Below the pieces are notes generated by a model that did no database searches, had not been told where the DNA came from, and saw only the letters and a program-made list of their open reading frames with translations. Shown here piece by piece: positions 1 to 7,087 of a stretch of DNA of 64,000 nt. Source of the DNA: Planotetraspora phitsanulokensis. GTDB lineage: Bacteria; Actinomycetota; Actinomycetes; Streptosporangiales; Streptosporangiaceae. Within the stretch, counting starts at the first letter, position 1. Each line of letters starts with the position of its first letter. The stretch is taken from the NCBI RefSeq assembly GCF_016863295.1, contig NZ_BOOP01000048.1, forward strand, positions 31,477 through 95,476, written 5' to 3'. A program made the translations under genes and the position numbers.

Positions 1-419
1 CCGACGAGGATGGGCTGCCCGCCGGCGAACCGCTCGGACAGCTGGTCCGCTCGGTCGGCGGCTGCGGCCGCGTTGCCTGCGTGGCGTTCGGCCTTCGTGG
101 TGAGTGCGTCGCGCCGGTCGTCGAGCCGGTCGGCCTGGTCGGCGAGGACCTGGGCGCGGTCGCGGTGCTCGTCGTCGATCTCGACGTCGACCTCGAACCC
201 GGCCTGGCGCAGGGCCTCGGCGGCCTTGTTGATCGCGTATCGGTCGGCGACGCGGTCGCGGGAGTTGCGCAGGCCGATCATCCGCATCGACGGGAAGTAC
301 TTGAACCCGCCGTTCTCCCACTTGCGGACGATGTCGTAGACGCCGTCGCCCTTGTCGGTGCCGTAGATGAGCGTGCCGTCTTCGTGGTTGTGGCGGATCG
401 TGATGGTGCCGGTTGGCAT
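1..419 (-). CDS. DUF3560 family protein, N-terminal part (runs off window)
   Basis: The reading frame starts at the ATG at 419 and is still open at base 1, so only about 139 N-terminal residues are visible. The start MPTGTITIRHNHEDGTLIYG, the FPSMRMIGLRNSRD stretch, the central Ala/Arg/Asp-rich coiled region and the closing QPILV match the actinobacterial DUF3560 family by recall. The family is common on actinomycete plasmids and integrative elements and has no established function. It is the last visible gene of the leftward accessory operon. An 18-bp dyad (439-456) and a hairpin (460-492) lie just upstream. The family call is fairly sure, the function unknown. Confidence 0.72.
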   Translation of the reverse strand, partial: MPTGTITIRHNHEDGTLIYGTDKGDGVYDIVRKWENGGFKYFPSMRMIGLRNSRDRVADRYAINKAAEALRQAGFEVDVEIDDEHRDRAQVLADQADRLDDRRDALTTKAERHAGNAAAAADRADQLSERFAGGQPILV

Positions 420-438
420 TGTGGCTGGTCCTTCTGTT

Positions 439-456
439 GATAGCGGTTCCGCTGTC
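439..456. promoter_or_regulatory. 18-bp dyad, copy 1
   Basis: GATAGCGGTTCCGCTGTC lies 20 bases upstream of the DUF3560 start. It is one of nine copies of the same dyad: AGCGG and CCGCT arms, a 2-bp asymmetric centre, and outer bases usually GAY/RTC. Its position suggests an operator or stoperator. Confidence 0.7.
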
Positions 457-459
457 TGC

Positions 460-492
460 CTGCTGGCCCCGTGTGGCGTCCGGGGCCAGCAG
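460..492 (-). terminator. Perfect GC hairpin between leftward genes
   Basis: The 12-bp perfect arms CTGCTGGCCCCG and CGGGGCCAGCAG are separated by 9 bases, between the stop of the upstream gene (503) and the DUF3560 start. There is no T tract, so this may be an attenuator rather than a full terminator. Confidence 0.5.
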
Positions 493-502
493 GTGGGGGT
501 GT

Positions 503-820
503 TCAGTCGTAGCTGACGATCTCGAAGCCGTCCGGGAGCTCCACCGGCTGATTGCAGGTGTTGCACTCGAAGCCGTCGCCCTCGAAGTTGCCATCGCCCA
601 TAGAGGCGGCGATCTCGCCCGGACCGACGATGTCCAGCTCGTTCTGCCGTGTCGCGATGTCGAGCTCGACGATGTCGTCAGCCACCCCGCAGTCCGGGTA
701 CGGGCAGACCAGGACGCCGTCACGGACCAGCGCCCGCGGGTTGGCTCCCAGGACCACGCCTTCGAGCACTGTCGGGGCCAGCTCGGCGCTGCTGGACGGT
801 GCGGGCAGTTCGGTGCTCAC
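503..820 (-). CDS. Hypothetical zinc-ribbon-like protein, 105 aa
   Basis: The GTG start overlaps the stop of the upstream gene (GTGA), so the two are translationally coupled. Two Cys pairs, VCPYPDCG near residue 39 and FECNTCNQPV near residue 84, could bind one zinc ion. The N-terminus is Ser/Ala/Pro-rich and the protein ends EIVSYD. I do not recognise the family. It is probably an accessory protein of the leftward operon. Confidence 0.6.
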   Translation of the reverse strand: MSTELPAPSSSAELAPTVLEGVVLGANPRALVRDGVLVCPYPDCGVADDIVELDIATRQNELDIVGPGEIAASMGDGNFEGDGFECNTCNQPVELPDGFEIVSYD

Positions 821-1317
821 TGCTCCGCCTCCGGCCCGCGCGGGAGGCCGTACTTGGCGTTCGGCGGGCCGAGGACCACCGTGATGCCGAGCTCGACGGC
901 GCGGGCGGCTGCGGACGCTGCATCAGGCGCCCATTCGCGGACCCGCCACTTGCCCCGGCTCTGGTCGCACAGCGCGTAGTTGGCGTACTCCACGTCGCGG
1001 TCGCCATGGCGACCGTACGCGACCGGTCCCTGAGGCCGGTACCGGCTGGTGCCGTCCGGCAGGATCACCCTCGTGTGCCCGTGCGGCTGGCAGTACCTGC
1101 ACGGCCACACCTTCGCCGGGATGTCGAAGACGCGGTCGTAGGTGCCGGTCACCTTGCTGGTGTCCTTGACGCCCTTCACCTTCGGGCAGGCGGGGACGTG
1201 GAACTCCTTGCCCAGGTCGGCGTGCGGGGCCAGCACGTAGGTGTGCTCGGCGTCCGGCTCCTGGTAAATGGGGTGGTTGAGCAGGACAATCGGTCGCGGG
1301 ATCCGACGCATCGCCAT
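817..1317 (-). CDS. Hypothetical protein, 166 aa
   Basis: The ATG at 1317 (MAMRRIPRPIVLLNHP) is chosen because it overlaps the upstream stop as TGATG. The longer open frame upstream is an Arg-rich shadow of the neighbour. The protein has ACPKVKG and WPCRYCQPHGHTRV segments, the second a CxxC pair with His, and a C-terminal ELGITVVLGPPNAKYGLP stretch. A metal-binding fold is possible. Similar unnamed proteins are common in actinomycete mobile elements. Function unknown. Confidence 0.6.
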   Translation of the reverse strand: MAMRRIPRPIVLLNHPIYQEPDAEHTYVLAPHADLGKEFHVPACPKVKGVKDTSKVTGTYDRVFDIPAKVWPCRYCQPHGHTRVILPDGTSRYRPQGPVAYGRHGDRDVEYANYALCDQSRGKWRVREWAPDAASAAARAVELGITVVLGPPNAKYGLPRGPEAEQ

Positions 1318-1760
1318 CACGCGGCCACCTCGGCCTCGGCGTGAACGAGCGTGGTGTACGGCTCGCCCGTGCTGCCGTCGTCGTAGCTGACGACGAGCCG
1401 GACGATCTTGTCGTCGACGGGCACGATATCCGTCACGATCCCGGCCTTGTCGCCGCACACGACCCGCTGGCCGAGGCGGAACGCCGACATCTGCTCGCGG
1501 TTGCCACGCAGGTAGATCGACAGCAGCCCCAGCGGCAGCACGCCGGCGGGGCTGGCCTGTCCGGGGTACTGGACGGCGGCCGCGAACGCGTCGTGCCCGT
1601 TGAAGCCGACGACGATGCGCCAGTCGTCGCGGGTCAGCGCCAGGTCGTAGGTGTTGGAGTCGTCGGACCGGTCGGCCGTGGCCGTCCAGCCGGTCAGCTT
1701 CGCGTTCGTGCTGATGATGGCGTGGGTGTGCCTGCTGGTGGTGGTGGCGGGCTTTCTCAT
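1317..1760 (-). CDS. Hypothetical protein, 147 aa
   Basis: The ATG at 1760 (MRKPATTTSRHTH) has a GAGGGAGAAA ribosome site. The frame extends further upstream, but that part is Arg/Pro-rich shadow of the next gene. The C-terminal half, from RLGQRVVCGDKAGIVTDIVP to VVSYDDGSTGEP, resembles a small KOW/SH3-like beta barrel, which is an inference from composition. It is coupled to both neighbours by overlaps. No family name can be given. Confidence 0.58.
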   Translation of the reverse strand: MRKPATTTSRHTHAIISTNAKLTGWTATADRSDDSNTYDLALTRDDWRIVVGFNGHDAFAAAVQYPGQASPAGVLPLGLLSIYLRGNREQMSAFRLGQRVVCGDKAGIVTDIVPVDDKIVRLVVSYDDGSTGEPYTTLVHAEAEVAA

Positions 1761-2176
1761 CGGTTTCTCCCTCGGGGGATGTGGTGGCTGACGACCTCGG
1801 CGAGGTCGTAGACCTGGGTGGGTAGGTCGGCCGGGTGGCCGCATAGGCAGCACCTCCCGGCGAGGACGACGCCGCCGCGCACGTCGAGCCACCACCGGTT
1901 GGCGGCGGTCGGCATGATCCGGTCGAGCAGCGCGGCCGCGATGGCGTTGTGCGGGCGGTCGCCGGGGTGCCCGAGCTTGGCGACGATCAGGTGCTGGGCG
2001 TCGAACTCCTCGACGTCGACGACCTCTCGCTCGGTGTTGCCCTCGCCGAGGGTGATCGTCCCGGACAGGTAGGTCGTGTCGAGCCGGTCGGGCTCGGCCA
2101 GCGGCAGGAGCACACGCTCCCCCGCGTTGAGGTCCGTGGTGAGCAGCAGCCCAGCCACAGGGTCAGGCATGGTCAT
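1757..2176 (-). CDS. Hypothetical protein with CxxC motif, 139 aa
   Basis: The start is the ATG at 2176 (MTMPDPVAGLLL) behind GGGAGGCACC. It ends in an ATGA overlap with the next gene. The text includes RDREVVDVEEF-like acidic beta segments and GRCCLCGHPADLP, a possible metal knuckle, near the C-terminus. The overlap with the upstream gene (2163) is 14 bases. Function not recognised. Confidence 0.55.
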   Translation of the reverse strand: MTMPDPVAGLLLTTDLNAGERVLLPLAEPDRLDTTYLSGTITLGEGNTEREVVDVEEFDAQHLIVAKLGHPGDRPHNAIAAALLDRIMPTAANRWWLDVRGGVVLAGRCCLCGHPADLPTQVYDLAEVVSHHIPRGRNR

Positions 2177-2519
2177 GGTGGTGCCTCCCTGATGGGGGTG
2201 TGAGCAGGTGGTTGAACGCGGCCTCGACCCAGCTGTCCGCCATCTCGGCGGCCGCGGGGTTCCGGTCGAGTGCGATGCGGTAGTGCCGGTGGGCGACGTC
2301 CCACGCGGCGTGCATGTCGACTTCGGTCTGCTCCACCAGGTCGACGGCGTCGCCGTACTCGCCGAGGTAGAGCATCGCCCGGCCCGGGTCGCCGTCCTCG
2401 ACAACCCGGGTGGCGCGGTCCTTGACCGCCTGCGCGATGAGGATGGTCTTGCAGATACGCAGGTAGGCGTCCGCCTCGCCGTCGCCGGTAGAGACGAGCT
2501 CGTCGATCACTGCGCCCAT
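2163..2519 (-). CDS. Hypothetical helical protein, 118 aa
   Basis: This is an all-helical, Ala/Asp/Glu-rich sequence (MGAVIDELVSTGDGEADAYL). A histidine cluster, GRHHHDHA, forms the last residues and arises from the overlap with the next start. The start ATG at 2519 sits inside the 3' end of the upstream gene, implying coupling. No recognisable domain. Confidence 0.55.
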   Translation of the reverse strand: MGAVIDELVSTGDGEADAYLRICKTILIAQAVKDRATRVVEDGDPGRAMLYLGEYGDAVDLVEQTEVDMHAAWDVAHRHYRIALDRNPAAAEMADSWVEAAFNHLLTPPSGRHHHDHA

Positions 2520-2785
2520 CCGAAGTCGGGCAGGCAGTTGAGGAGGCCGATGATGTGGCTGGTGCCCTCGGCCTTGCGGTTGCTCTCGTTCGGCTGCCAG
2601 GTAATGGACATGCGCAGTGCGCGGCCCTTGCTGGCGCTGACGTCGAACGTCCCGAAGTACGGCCCCTTGCTGAGCCGCAGCTGGTAGACGCTCCGGTAAG
2701 GCTGGTCAGGGATGTTGACGGTCCACCCCTCGTCGCGGAGGCGCCGGACGATCTGGGCGGCGTAGCGGTTCGGCGTGTACGGCAT
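2507..2785 (-). CDS. Hypothetical small protein, 92 aa
   Basis: The ATG at 2785 (MPYTPNRYAAQIVRRLRDEG) is preceded by GAAAGGACC. The sequence alternates short helices and strands (YQLRLSKGPYFGTFDV) and ends LPDFGWAQ, overlapping the next gene. It resembles small alpha/beta proteins of unknown role in actinophage accessory operons. No catalytic motif seen. Confidence 0.55.
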   Translation of the reverse strand: MPYTPNRYAAQIVRRLRDEGWTVNIPDQPYRSVYQLRLSKGPYFGTFDVSASKGRALRMSITWQPNESNRKAEGTSHIIGLLNCLPDFGWAQ

Positions 2786-2796
2786 GGCAGGTCCTT

Positions 2797-3069
2797 TCAC
2801 GGCCGCAGCTGCTGCGGCAGGTCGGTGATGGGGATGCGCTGGACGTGGCCGCCCCAGTTGGCGGCGGTGATGGCCGCGTGGCCGCGGGCCCAGATGCACG
2901 GCACTCCGGTCCGGTAGTACGGGTCGTAGGTGCCGTCGCAGTCGATGCAGTTCGCGCCGATGACGTAGACGTTGCGTCCGCCGTCTGGGCTGATGGCCGC
3001 GAACGCGTAGCCGAGGTCCTGGGCGAGGTCGGGGTTGGGGGTCTTGTAGAGCGGGGCGCGGTCGAGCAT
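2797..3069 (-). CDS. Hypothetical protein, 90 aa
   Basis: The ATG at 3069 follows GAAAGGACGACCG. The protein contains a CIDCDGTYDPYYR segment with a CxxC pair and a further Cys in VPCIWARGHAAI, so metal binding is possible. The residues around NVYVIGANC look like a buried beta strand. Function unknown. Confidence 0.55.
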   Translation of the reverse strand: MLDRAPLYKTPNPDLAQDLGYAFAAISPDGGRNVYVIGANCIDCDGTYDPYYRTGVPCIWARGHAAITAANWGGHVQRIPITDLPQQLRP

Positions 3070-3090
3070 CGGTCGTCCTTTCGGGGCGGC

Positions 3091-3118
3091 CCGGCCCGCG
3101 CCGGTGGGCGCGGGCCGG
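3091..3118 (-). terminator. Perfect 12-bp GC hairpin
   Basis: CCGGCCCGCGCC and GGCGCGGGCCGG with a GGTG loop lie between the stop at 3131 and the next start at 3069. A T tract is absent. One of a series of hairpins between same-strand genes. Confidence 0.5.
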
Positions 3119-3130
3119 CGGGGGAAGATG

Positions 3131-3868
3131 TCAGCCGATCTCGTCGTCGTTCGGCCGCTCCGCGAGGGCGCGGATGTGGGCGAGGGCCTGGTCCGTCGAC
3201 CACTTGGTGGTGCCTCGCACCTGGGAGATCCCGGTGAGGTGGTACATCAGCGCGCGGCGGTCGTCCTCGGTCGCGTCGGGGTCGGCGAGGAACTCCGTCA
3301 TGCAGATGCTCATGACGGTGCGGGCCTTGGCGTCGCTGGTGACCGTGATGCCGGGGATGTGCACGACCTCGAGGCAGCCCAGGTGCTTGTAGGCGGTGTA
3401 GCCGAACGGCGCGACGAGCTGGTCAAGGGTGCCCTCGCCGCATTCGCGCCAGACGGGGCTGTCGCCAAGGTGCGTGTACATCTCGTGGAACGCGGCGTCC
3501 AACTTGAGGAACACCATGGGCTTACGCGGTCTCGGCCGGTTGTCGACGATCACGTTGCAGGCAGCCCCGCCGCACAGCCAGAGGCCGTTCCACTGCTCCC
3601 ACTGGGCGTCGTTCTCGGACGGCTGGAGGATTGTGCCGTCCTCCGTGCACTCGTAGAAGCCGCCGTAGGCCGCGATGTTGCCGCACCGGCAGGTCATCTC
3701 GTCGTGCTCGTCGATCATCACGATTCCGCGCGGCTCGACCCCAGCGCCGGGCACCCGGAGGGGCACGACGAACTCGTAGGTCTTGGGGCTCTCGACGGCC
3801 TCGGCGGTCTCGGTCATGGCTGCGTGGTCCTCTCGGTCGGTGGGCAGGTCTCGGTCGACGTCGACCAT
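3131..3868 (-). CDS. Hypothetical protein, 245 aa, Cys-rich N-terminal half
   Basis: The ATG at 3868 has GAAAGAGAGAACCA upstream. Residues about 58-100 hold MTCRCGNIAAYGGFYECTED and LWLCGGAACNV, a spacing that could form a zinc ribbon. The C-terminal half is helical and predicted globular (LADPDATEDDRRALMYHLTG). It is flanked by GC hairpins on both sides, so it may form its own transcription unit. I do not recognise a family. Confidence 0.58.
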   Translation of the reverse strand: MVDVDRDLPTDREDHAAMTETAEAVESPKTYEFVVPLRVPGAGVEPRGIVMIDEHDEMTCRCGNIAAYGGFYECTEDGTILQPSENDAQWEQWNGLWLCGGAACNVIVDNRPRPRKPMVFLKLDAAFHEMYTHLGDSPVWRECGEGTLDQLVAPFGYTAYKHLGCLEVVHIPGITVTSDAKARTVMSICMTEFLADPDATEDDRRALMYHLTGISQVRGTTKWSTDQALAHIRALAERPNDDEIG

Positions 3869-3888
3869 TGGTTCTCTCTTTCGGGGAG

Positions 3889-3914
3889 GCCCGCCCCGCG
3901 CCGGCGGGGCGGGC
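3889..3914 (-). terminator. Perfect 11-bp GC hairpin
   Basis: GCCCGCCCCGC and GCGGGGCGGGC with loop GCCG, just after the stop of the gene ending at 3926. Terminator or attenuator for leftward transcription. Confidence 0.5.
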
Positions 3915-3925
3915 TCGAGGTGGCG

Positions 3926-4249
3926 CTACAGGCCGGGGAAGTACTTGGCCTTGCAGACGGGGCCGATCCCGTCCTTCACCGACACGGGATCGGTGAGGAG
4001 GCGGAAGCAGCAGCAGCAGATGCCGTACTCCTGACCGAAGCCGCTGGCGTCGTCGAGCGTGATCTTGTCGCTCGGGGTGAACTCGGCGGGCTTGATGAAC
4101 GAGGCGTAGCGCCGCACCTTCTTGCCGACGACGCGGATCTTCTTGGCGCGCAGGTGTCCGCTGCGCGCCTTCTTGAGCTCGTAGATCTCGCCGTTCTTCT
4201 TGTAGACACCGGGCTCGACGGTGGTGGCGGTGGGGCTGGTGGTGCTCAT
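3926..4249 (-). CDS. DUF6011-like zinc-binding protein, 107 aa
   Basis: The start is the ATG at 4249. The C-terminus GICCCCFRLLTDPVSVKDGI followed by GPVC is the hallmark of small actinomycete and phage proteins annotated DUF6011: Cys ligands, a conserved LTDPxS and IGPVC. The rest is a Lys/Arg-rich beta segment (LKKARSGHLRAKKIRVVGKK). Members accompany phage and plasmid replication regions but their role is unknown. The family call is from recall; a nucleic-acid-binding role is only inferred. Confidence 0.62.
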   Translation of the reverse strand: MSTTSPTATTVEPGVYKKNGEIYELKKARSGHLRAKKIRVVGKKVRRYASFIKPAEFTPSDKITLDDASGFGQEYGICCCCFRLLTDPVSVKDGIGPVCKAKYFPGL

Positions 4250-4344
4250 GACGTTCTCTCCTAAATGACCGGTTGGGGTGCGTTACGCTGTCCCCACTGG
4301 GTCTCCGTTGTGGCGACGAGAGATCCCGGGGCTTGTGGTGTTGG

Positions 4345-4375
4345 GATGGCCGGACCTGTGGCGGGTCCGGCCATC
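4345..4375 (-). terminator. Perfect 12-bp hairpin after leftward gene
   Basis: GATGGCCGGACC and GGTCCGGCCATC, 7-base loop, begins 17 bases past the stop at 4392. A strong stem without a clear T tract. Confidence 0.55.
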
Positions 4376-4391
4376 GGCCTTTGAAGAGGTG

Positions 4392-4784
4392 TTAGAAGCA
4401 GGCGTCGCCGTGCGGGCCGACGAGCTGCCGCGTGCGGGTGAGGCCGGGGTACTTGCGGCTGTGCTGCTCGACGTCGACGGAGTTGTCCATCCAGTACGTC
4501 TTCTCGCCGTCCTCCCACTCCGGGTCGTCCTCCTCCATGTGGCGGACGTACTGCCGGTAGCGCTTCTGGAGCCGGTAGACCCGGGCGTAGTCCTCCTTGG
4601 AGAGCCGCAGGTGGGTGCGCTGGTGGAGCCAGTAGTCGCCGTGGTCCTCGGGACTCGTCAGCCAGTAGTCCTTGACCGAGCGGCGCGAGCCGTGCACCTG
4701 CGTGTTCGCGGCGAGCCAGCGGAGCACGTCGGCGGCGCTGCGGAACTCCATGTCCTGGTCGCGGAAGTACTTGGCGATGATCAC
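4392..4784 (-). CDS. Hypothetical charged protein, 130 aa
   Basis: The GTG at 4784 follows GGAGACCTTTC. The protein is rich in Arg, Asp, Tyr and Trp (RLQKRYRQYVRHMEEDDPEW) with predicted long helices. It is bounded by hairpins at 4345-4375 and 4818-4844. No domain recognised. Confidence 0.58.
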   Translation of the reverse strand: MIIAKYFRDQDMEFRSAADVLRWLAANTQVHGSRRSVKDYWLTSPEDHGDYWLHQRTHLRLSKEDYARVYRLQKRYRQYVRHMEEDDPEWEDGEKTYWMDNSVDVEQHSRKYPGLTRTRQLVGPHGDACF

Positions 4785-4817
4785 GAAAGGTCTCCTCAGT
4801 GGGTCAGCAGGGGGAAG

Positions 4818-4844
4818 CGGCCGGGCCCGCGGTGGACCCGGCCG
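4818..4844 (-). terminator. GC hairpin between leftward genes
   Basis: CGGCCGGG and CCCGGCCG arms flank a short GC-rich centre, between the stop at 4854 and the next start at 4784. Part of the hairpin series. Confidence 0.42.
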
Positions 4845-4853
4845 TCAGCGCTT

Positions 4854-5153
4854 TCAGCGGGGCAGGGCCAGGACGCGGATGGCCTGCGGGTTCACGGGCT
4901 CGACCCACACGCCCTCGGGCAGGGGAACCGGCTTGTAGACGGTGCTGTAGCCGTAACCGGACATCCCGCCGTGGCGCACCAGGAACGCCCAGTCGAGCAG
5001 GTGGTGCGGCCAGAGGATGACGCGGCCGCCGTCGCCGTCCCAGTCCTCGTCCATGACCTGCGGCGGGTAGTCGGGGTGGCCGCCGAAGTGCTCGGCGATG
5101 CGGTCGGCGAGGTCCTGCGCGACCTGGTCGGTGATCTCGATCGTGGCGTTCAT
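4854..5153 (-). CDS. Hypothetical small protein, 99 aa
   Basis: ATG at 5153. The sequence starts with a helical MNATIEITDQVAQDLADRIA, followed by an acidic WDGDGG loop and an aromatic segment (WPHHLLDWAFLV). It lies between an 18-bp dyad upstream (5168-5185) and a hairpin downstream. Function unknown. Confidence 0.57.
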   Translation of the reverse strand: MNATIEITDQVAQDLADRIAEHFGGHPDYPPQVMDEDWDGDGGRVILWPHHLLDWAFLVRHGGMSGYGYSTVYKPVPLPEGVWVEPVNPQAIRVLALPR

Positions 5154-5167
5154 CGTGTCTCCCTGCT

Positions 5168-5185
5168 GATTGCGGTTCCGCTATC
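5168..5185. promoter_or_regulatory. 18-bp dyad, copy 2
   Basis: GATTGCGGTTCCGCTATC overlaps the TAG stop (5183-5181) of the upstream gene and lies 15 bases before the next start. The left arm has one mismatch to the consensus. Confidence 0.65.
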
Positions 5186-5435
5186 GGGTGGCGATCATCG
5201 CGTCGTACATGGAGCACCCTTCGAGCATGGCGTGGAGGATCGCCTCCTCGGCCATGGCCCTCCCCCAGTCCTGGGTGCGGAGGACCTCGACCAGGGCCTC
5301 GCGGACGTGTCCGTAGGCGCCCGGGTCGCGGGCGAGCGTCTGGTCCCTGGCCCGGTCGAGCATCCGCAGCGTCTCCAGCAGGTGCTCCGCGATCGACCGG
5401 GTGTCGGCGGCCGGTGCCGCGAGCGTCGCGGTCAC
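5181..5435 (-). CDS. Hypothetical helical protein, 84 aa
   Basis: The GTG at 5435 overlaps the upstream TGA (GTGA), which fixes the start. The longer open frame upstream is Arg-rich shadow. The sequence is all-helical (ADTRSIAEHLLETLRMLDRA). It shares a general pattern (REALVEVLRTQ, AEEAILHAM) with the C-terminal part of the preceding gene (LHEVLVTLLGTQ, AVAAIDHAL), so the pair may be paralogous helical modules. The paralogy is an inference. Confidence 0.57.
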   Translation of the reverse strand: MTATLAAPAADTRSIAEHLLETLRMLDRARDQTLARDPGAYGHVREALVEVLRTQDWGRAMAEEAILHAMLEGCSMYDAMIATR

Positions 5436-6001
5436 AGCTGACCGTCCGCGTGCGCGACGGCCTCGGCGATGAACTTGCCGGTGACGAGCGCGTGGTCGAT
5501 GGCGGCGACCGCCAGGTCCCGATCGACGGACTGGGTGCCGAGCAGGGTCACCAGGACCTCGTGCAGCTGGGCGCGCACCGGACCGTAGTGGTCGCCGTAC
5601 TCGACCTTGAGCGCGGCCGCCTTGCGGAGTCCGTTGAGCAGGCTGTCCGCGAGCACGATCGGCGGCGCGGGCGGCTCGGCCTCCTCCGCGTGGTAGATGA
5701 CGACCCAGTTGAGGACGTCGTCCAGCATGTCGCCGGTGAGCTCGTCGAACGTGGCGTCGGGCGAGTAGGGGCGAGTCCCGGTCTTGTCCTCCACCTGGTG
5801 GCACAGGTCGTCCCAGAAGAAGCTCGCTGTCTGGCCGATGTCGTCCAGGTGGGTGGTGAACTCCTCGTCGGTCCCGGCCGGCCCGGCGAGGATTCGTGCG
5901 ATGGTCGCGAAGATCTGGGTCGGTGTGCCGCCCGCCTCGCGGACGTCCCTGGCGGCGTCGGACAGCTTCTCGCGGCTGGCGGTGGTGACGGTCGAAAGCA
6001 T
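5432..6001 (-). CDS. Hypothetical helical protein, 189 aa
   Basis: ATG at 6001 behind GAGGAGAAACCG. The sequence is predominantly alpha-helical and acidic. The C-terminal 60 residues resemble the whole of the following 84-aa protein, suggesting an internal duplication and split. A hairpin (6025-6055) and a dyad (6076-6093) lie immediately upstream. Function unknown. Confidence 0.58.
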   Translation of the reverse strand: MLSTVTTASREKLSDAARDVREAGGTPTQIFATIARILAGPAGTDEEFTTHLDDIGQTASFFWDDLCHQVEDKTGTRPYSPDATFDELTGDMLDDVLNWVVIYHAEEAEPPAPPIVLADSLLNGLRKAAALKVEYGDHYGPVRAQLHEVLVTLLGTQSVDRDLAVAAIDHALVTGKFIAEAVAHADGQL

Positions 6002-6024
6002 CGGTTTCTCCTCAGGAATGCGAA

Positions 6025-6055
6025 GGCCCCGCGAACCGTGGGGGTTCGCGGGGCC
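6025..6055 (-). terminator. Perfect 13-bp hairpin
   Basis: GGCCCCGCGAACC and GGTTCGCGGGGCC with a 5-base loop, between two leftward genes. Terminator or attenuator. Confidence 0.52.
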
Positions 6056-6075
6056 GTGCCGGTTGTTGTGAAGCT

Positions 6076-6093
6076 GGTAGCGGTTCCGCTACC
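6076..6093. promoter_or_regulatory. 18-bp dyad, copy 3
   Basis: GGTAGCGGTTCCGCTACC has perfectly paired arms around a TT centre. It contains the TAG stop (6091-6089) of the upstream gene. Confidence 0.68.
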
Positions 6094-6541
6094 AGGCTGC
6101 GATGGGGTCGCGGTTCGCGAAGAGCGTCGCGGCGACCAGTGCGTGCACCTGGACCTGTCCGGCGATGAGGGGCGGCAGGTCGTCGTAGGTGACGCCGTTG
6201 TCGAGGTCGAGGCCGCTTCCCTCCGCGTTCATCGCGGCGGTGTCGGCCGCGTCGCGGTAGATGTAGTCGGTGGCCTGCTGGAGCAGTTCGTCCCACGTTG
6301 CGGTGAGGTGGGGGGCGGCGGTGTCGGTGGCCGAGAAGGCGAGTGCGTCGAGCACGTGGGTCGTGGTCGCTCGTGCCTGTCGGGCGGCTTCCCACATTTC
6401 ATAGGGGGGCGGGACTGTGGCGGTCACGCTGTCCTCCGGGGCGTTTGTGCTGGTCAATTGCGGTGCTTGGACTTCGACAGTAACACGTGTAAGAGCGTGC
6501 TTAGTAACTGTGGTGCTGCGACGATCGTTTTTGTTGATCAC
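6089..6541 (-). CDS. Hypothetical protein, first gene of the leftward accessory operon, 150 aa
   Basis: The GTG at 6541 is the first start after a promoter-like region and may be translated from a leaderless message, because no good ribosome site precedes it. GC3 is lower over the first 30 codons, typical of a promoter-proximal start. The rest is helical (MWEAARQARATTTHVLDALA, acidic C-terminal half). No family recognised. An alternative internal start at MWEAARQ would shorten it by about 48 residues. Confidence 0.5.
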   Translation of the reverse strand: MINKNDRRSTTVTKHALTRVTVEVQAPQLTSTNAPEDSVTATVPPPYEMWEAARQARATTTHVLDALAFSATDTAAPHLTATWDELLQQATDYIYRDAADTAAMNAEGSGLDLDNGVTYDDLPPLIAGQVQVHALVAATLFANRDPIAAW

Positions 6542-6575
6542 AATATGGTTACCGTCTCAGACGCGTTCTAAGCGG

Positions 6576-6602
6576 TTCGACGCGTCAGACGCACCTGATG
6601 CA
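6576..6602 (-). repeat. 9-bp tandem repeats, site A
   Basis: On the minus strand three 9-mers follow one another: TGCATCAGG, TGCGTCTGA, CGCGTCGAA. They lie 35-60 bases upstream of the GTG at 6541. Related arrays occur at 8801-8818 and 63825-63858. Confidence 0.55.
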
Positions 6603-6689
6603 CTGTCGCGCGTCGTTCGCGTCTCTCTGTTGATCTCGTGCACGCGTGGAGGTCATTTCGACGCTCGACGCGACGCCACGACCGGCGGA

Positions 6690-6928
6690 GATGCGACAGA
6701 ACGACAAAACGAATCTACGCCGTAAAGGGGCGCGCTCCCGTACGGCGCAGCCGGCCCCGCCGCCACTCCCCCGCCGCACGTGGCGCGGCTCTTGGGCACC
6801 GATGCGGTGATCCATGTCCGTGTGTCCGGGTACAGGGGGAGCCGAAGCGGCACCGTAGGTGCCGTACCGGCGACCTGTACGGCGGCCCCGCCTTTACAGC
6901 GTAGATTCGGATCTGTCGTTTTGTCGCT
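6690..6928. repeat. Imperfect long inverted repeat, about 50-bp arms
   Basis: The left arm (about 6690-6740) and right arm (about 6877-6928) match as reverse complements over GCGACA(G/A)AACGACA, CGAATCTACGC(C/T)GTAAAGG and CGTAC, with a spacer of about 135 bp. The arms carry GACAAAACG-type elements, and a related TCGTTCTGTCG/CGTTTTGTCG pair recurs inside the rep-like gene near 7905-7940. It could be an origin, a MITE-like insertion or a paired promoter. Confidence 0.55.
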
Positions 6929-6970
6929 TCGCCGGACCGGCACCCGAGCCCCGAGGTAACCTCGACACAC

Positions 6971-7072
6971 GACGCGGCACCGCCAGGTGCCGCCCTTCAT
7001 CGAGGTCTCTCCTCGCCACGGCGAACGAACGACCGGCAACGAACGCGGCACGCCAGGTGCCGCCCTTCATCG
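6971..7072. repeat. Direct repeat pair with GGCAC/GGTGCC dyads
   Basis: Two copies (6971-7002 and 7041-7072) share GCCAGGTGCCGCCCTTCATCG plus an upstream CGCGGCAC. Each includes a GGCAC(C)GCCAGGTGCC hairpin, and a third dyad (GGCACC GTA GGTGCC) lies at 6849-6863. They sit just downstream of the rep-like gene's 3' end. Confidence 0.55.
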
Positions 7073-7087
7073 CCACGGCCCGCCCCA

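Larger units (their letters stand above)
6542..7087. other. Non-coding control region, candidate origin
   Basis: This 546-bp gap separates the accessory operon from the rep-like gene. It holds a -35/-10-like pair for the leftward operon (TTAGAA and CATATT near 6570-6545), 9-bp repeats (6576-6602), a long inverted repeat (6690-6928), and GGCACC/GGTGCC dyads at 6849-6863, 6976-6991 and 7047-7061. Open frames here on either strand have poor codon use. The density of repeats next to a rep-like gene suggests an origin or its copy-control locus. Confidence 0.5.

Noticed and set aside
6894..7051. Minus-strand frames starting MKGGTWR at the two direct repeats
   Set aside because: Both copies arise from the repeated DNA and then diverge into Arg-rich text; no ribosome site or conserved product is apparent.
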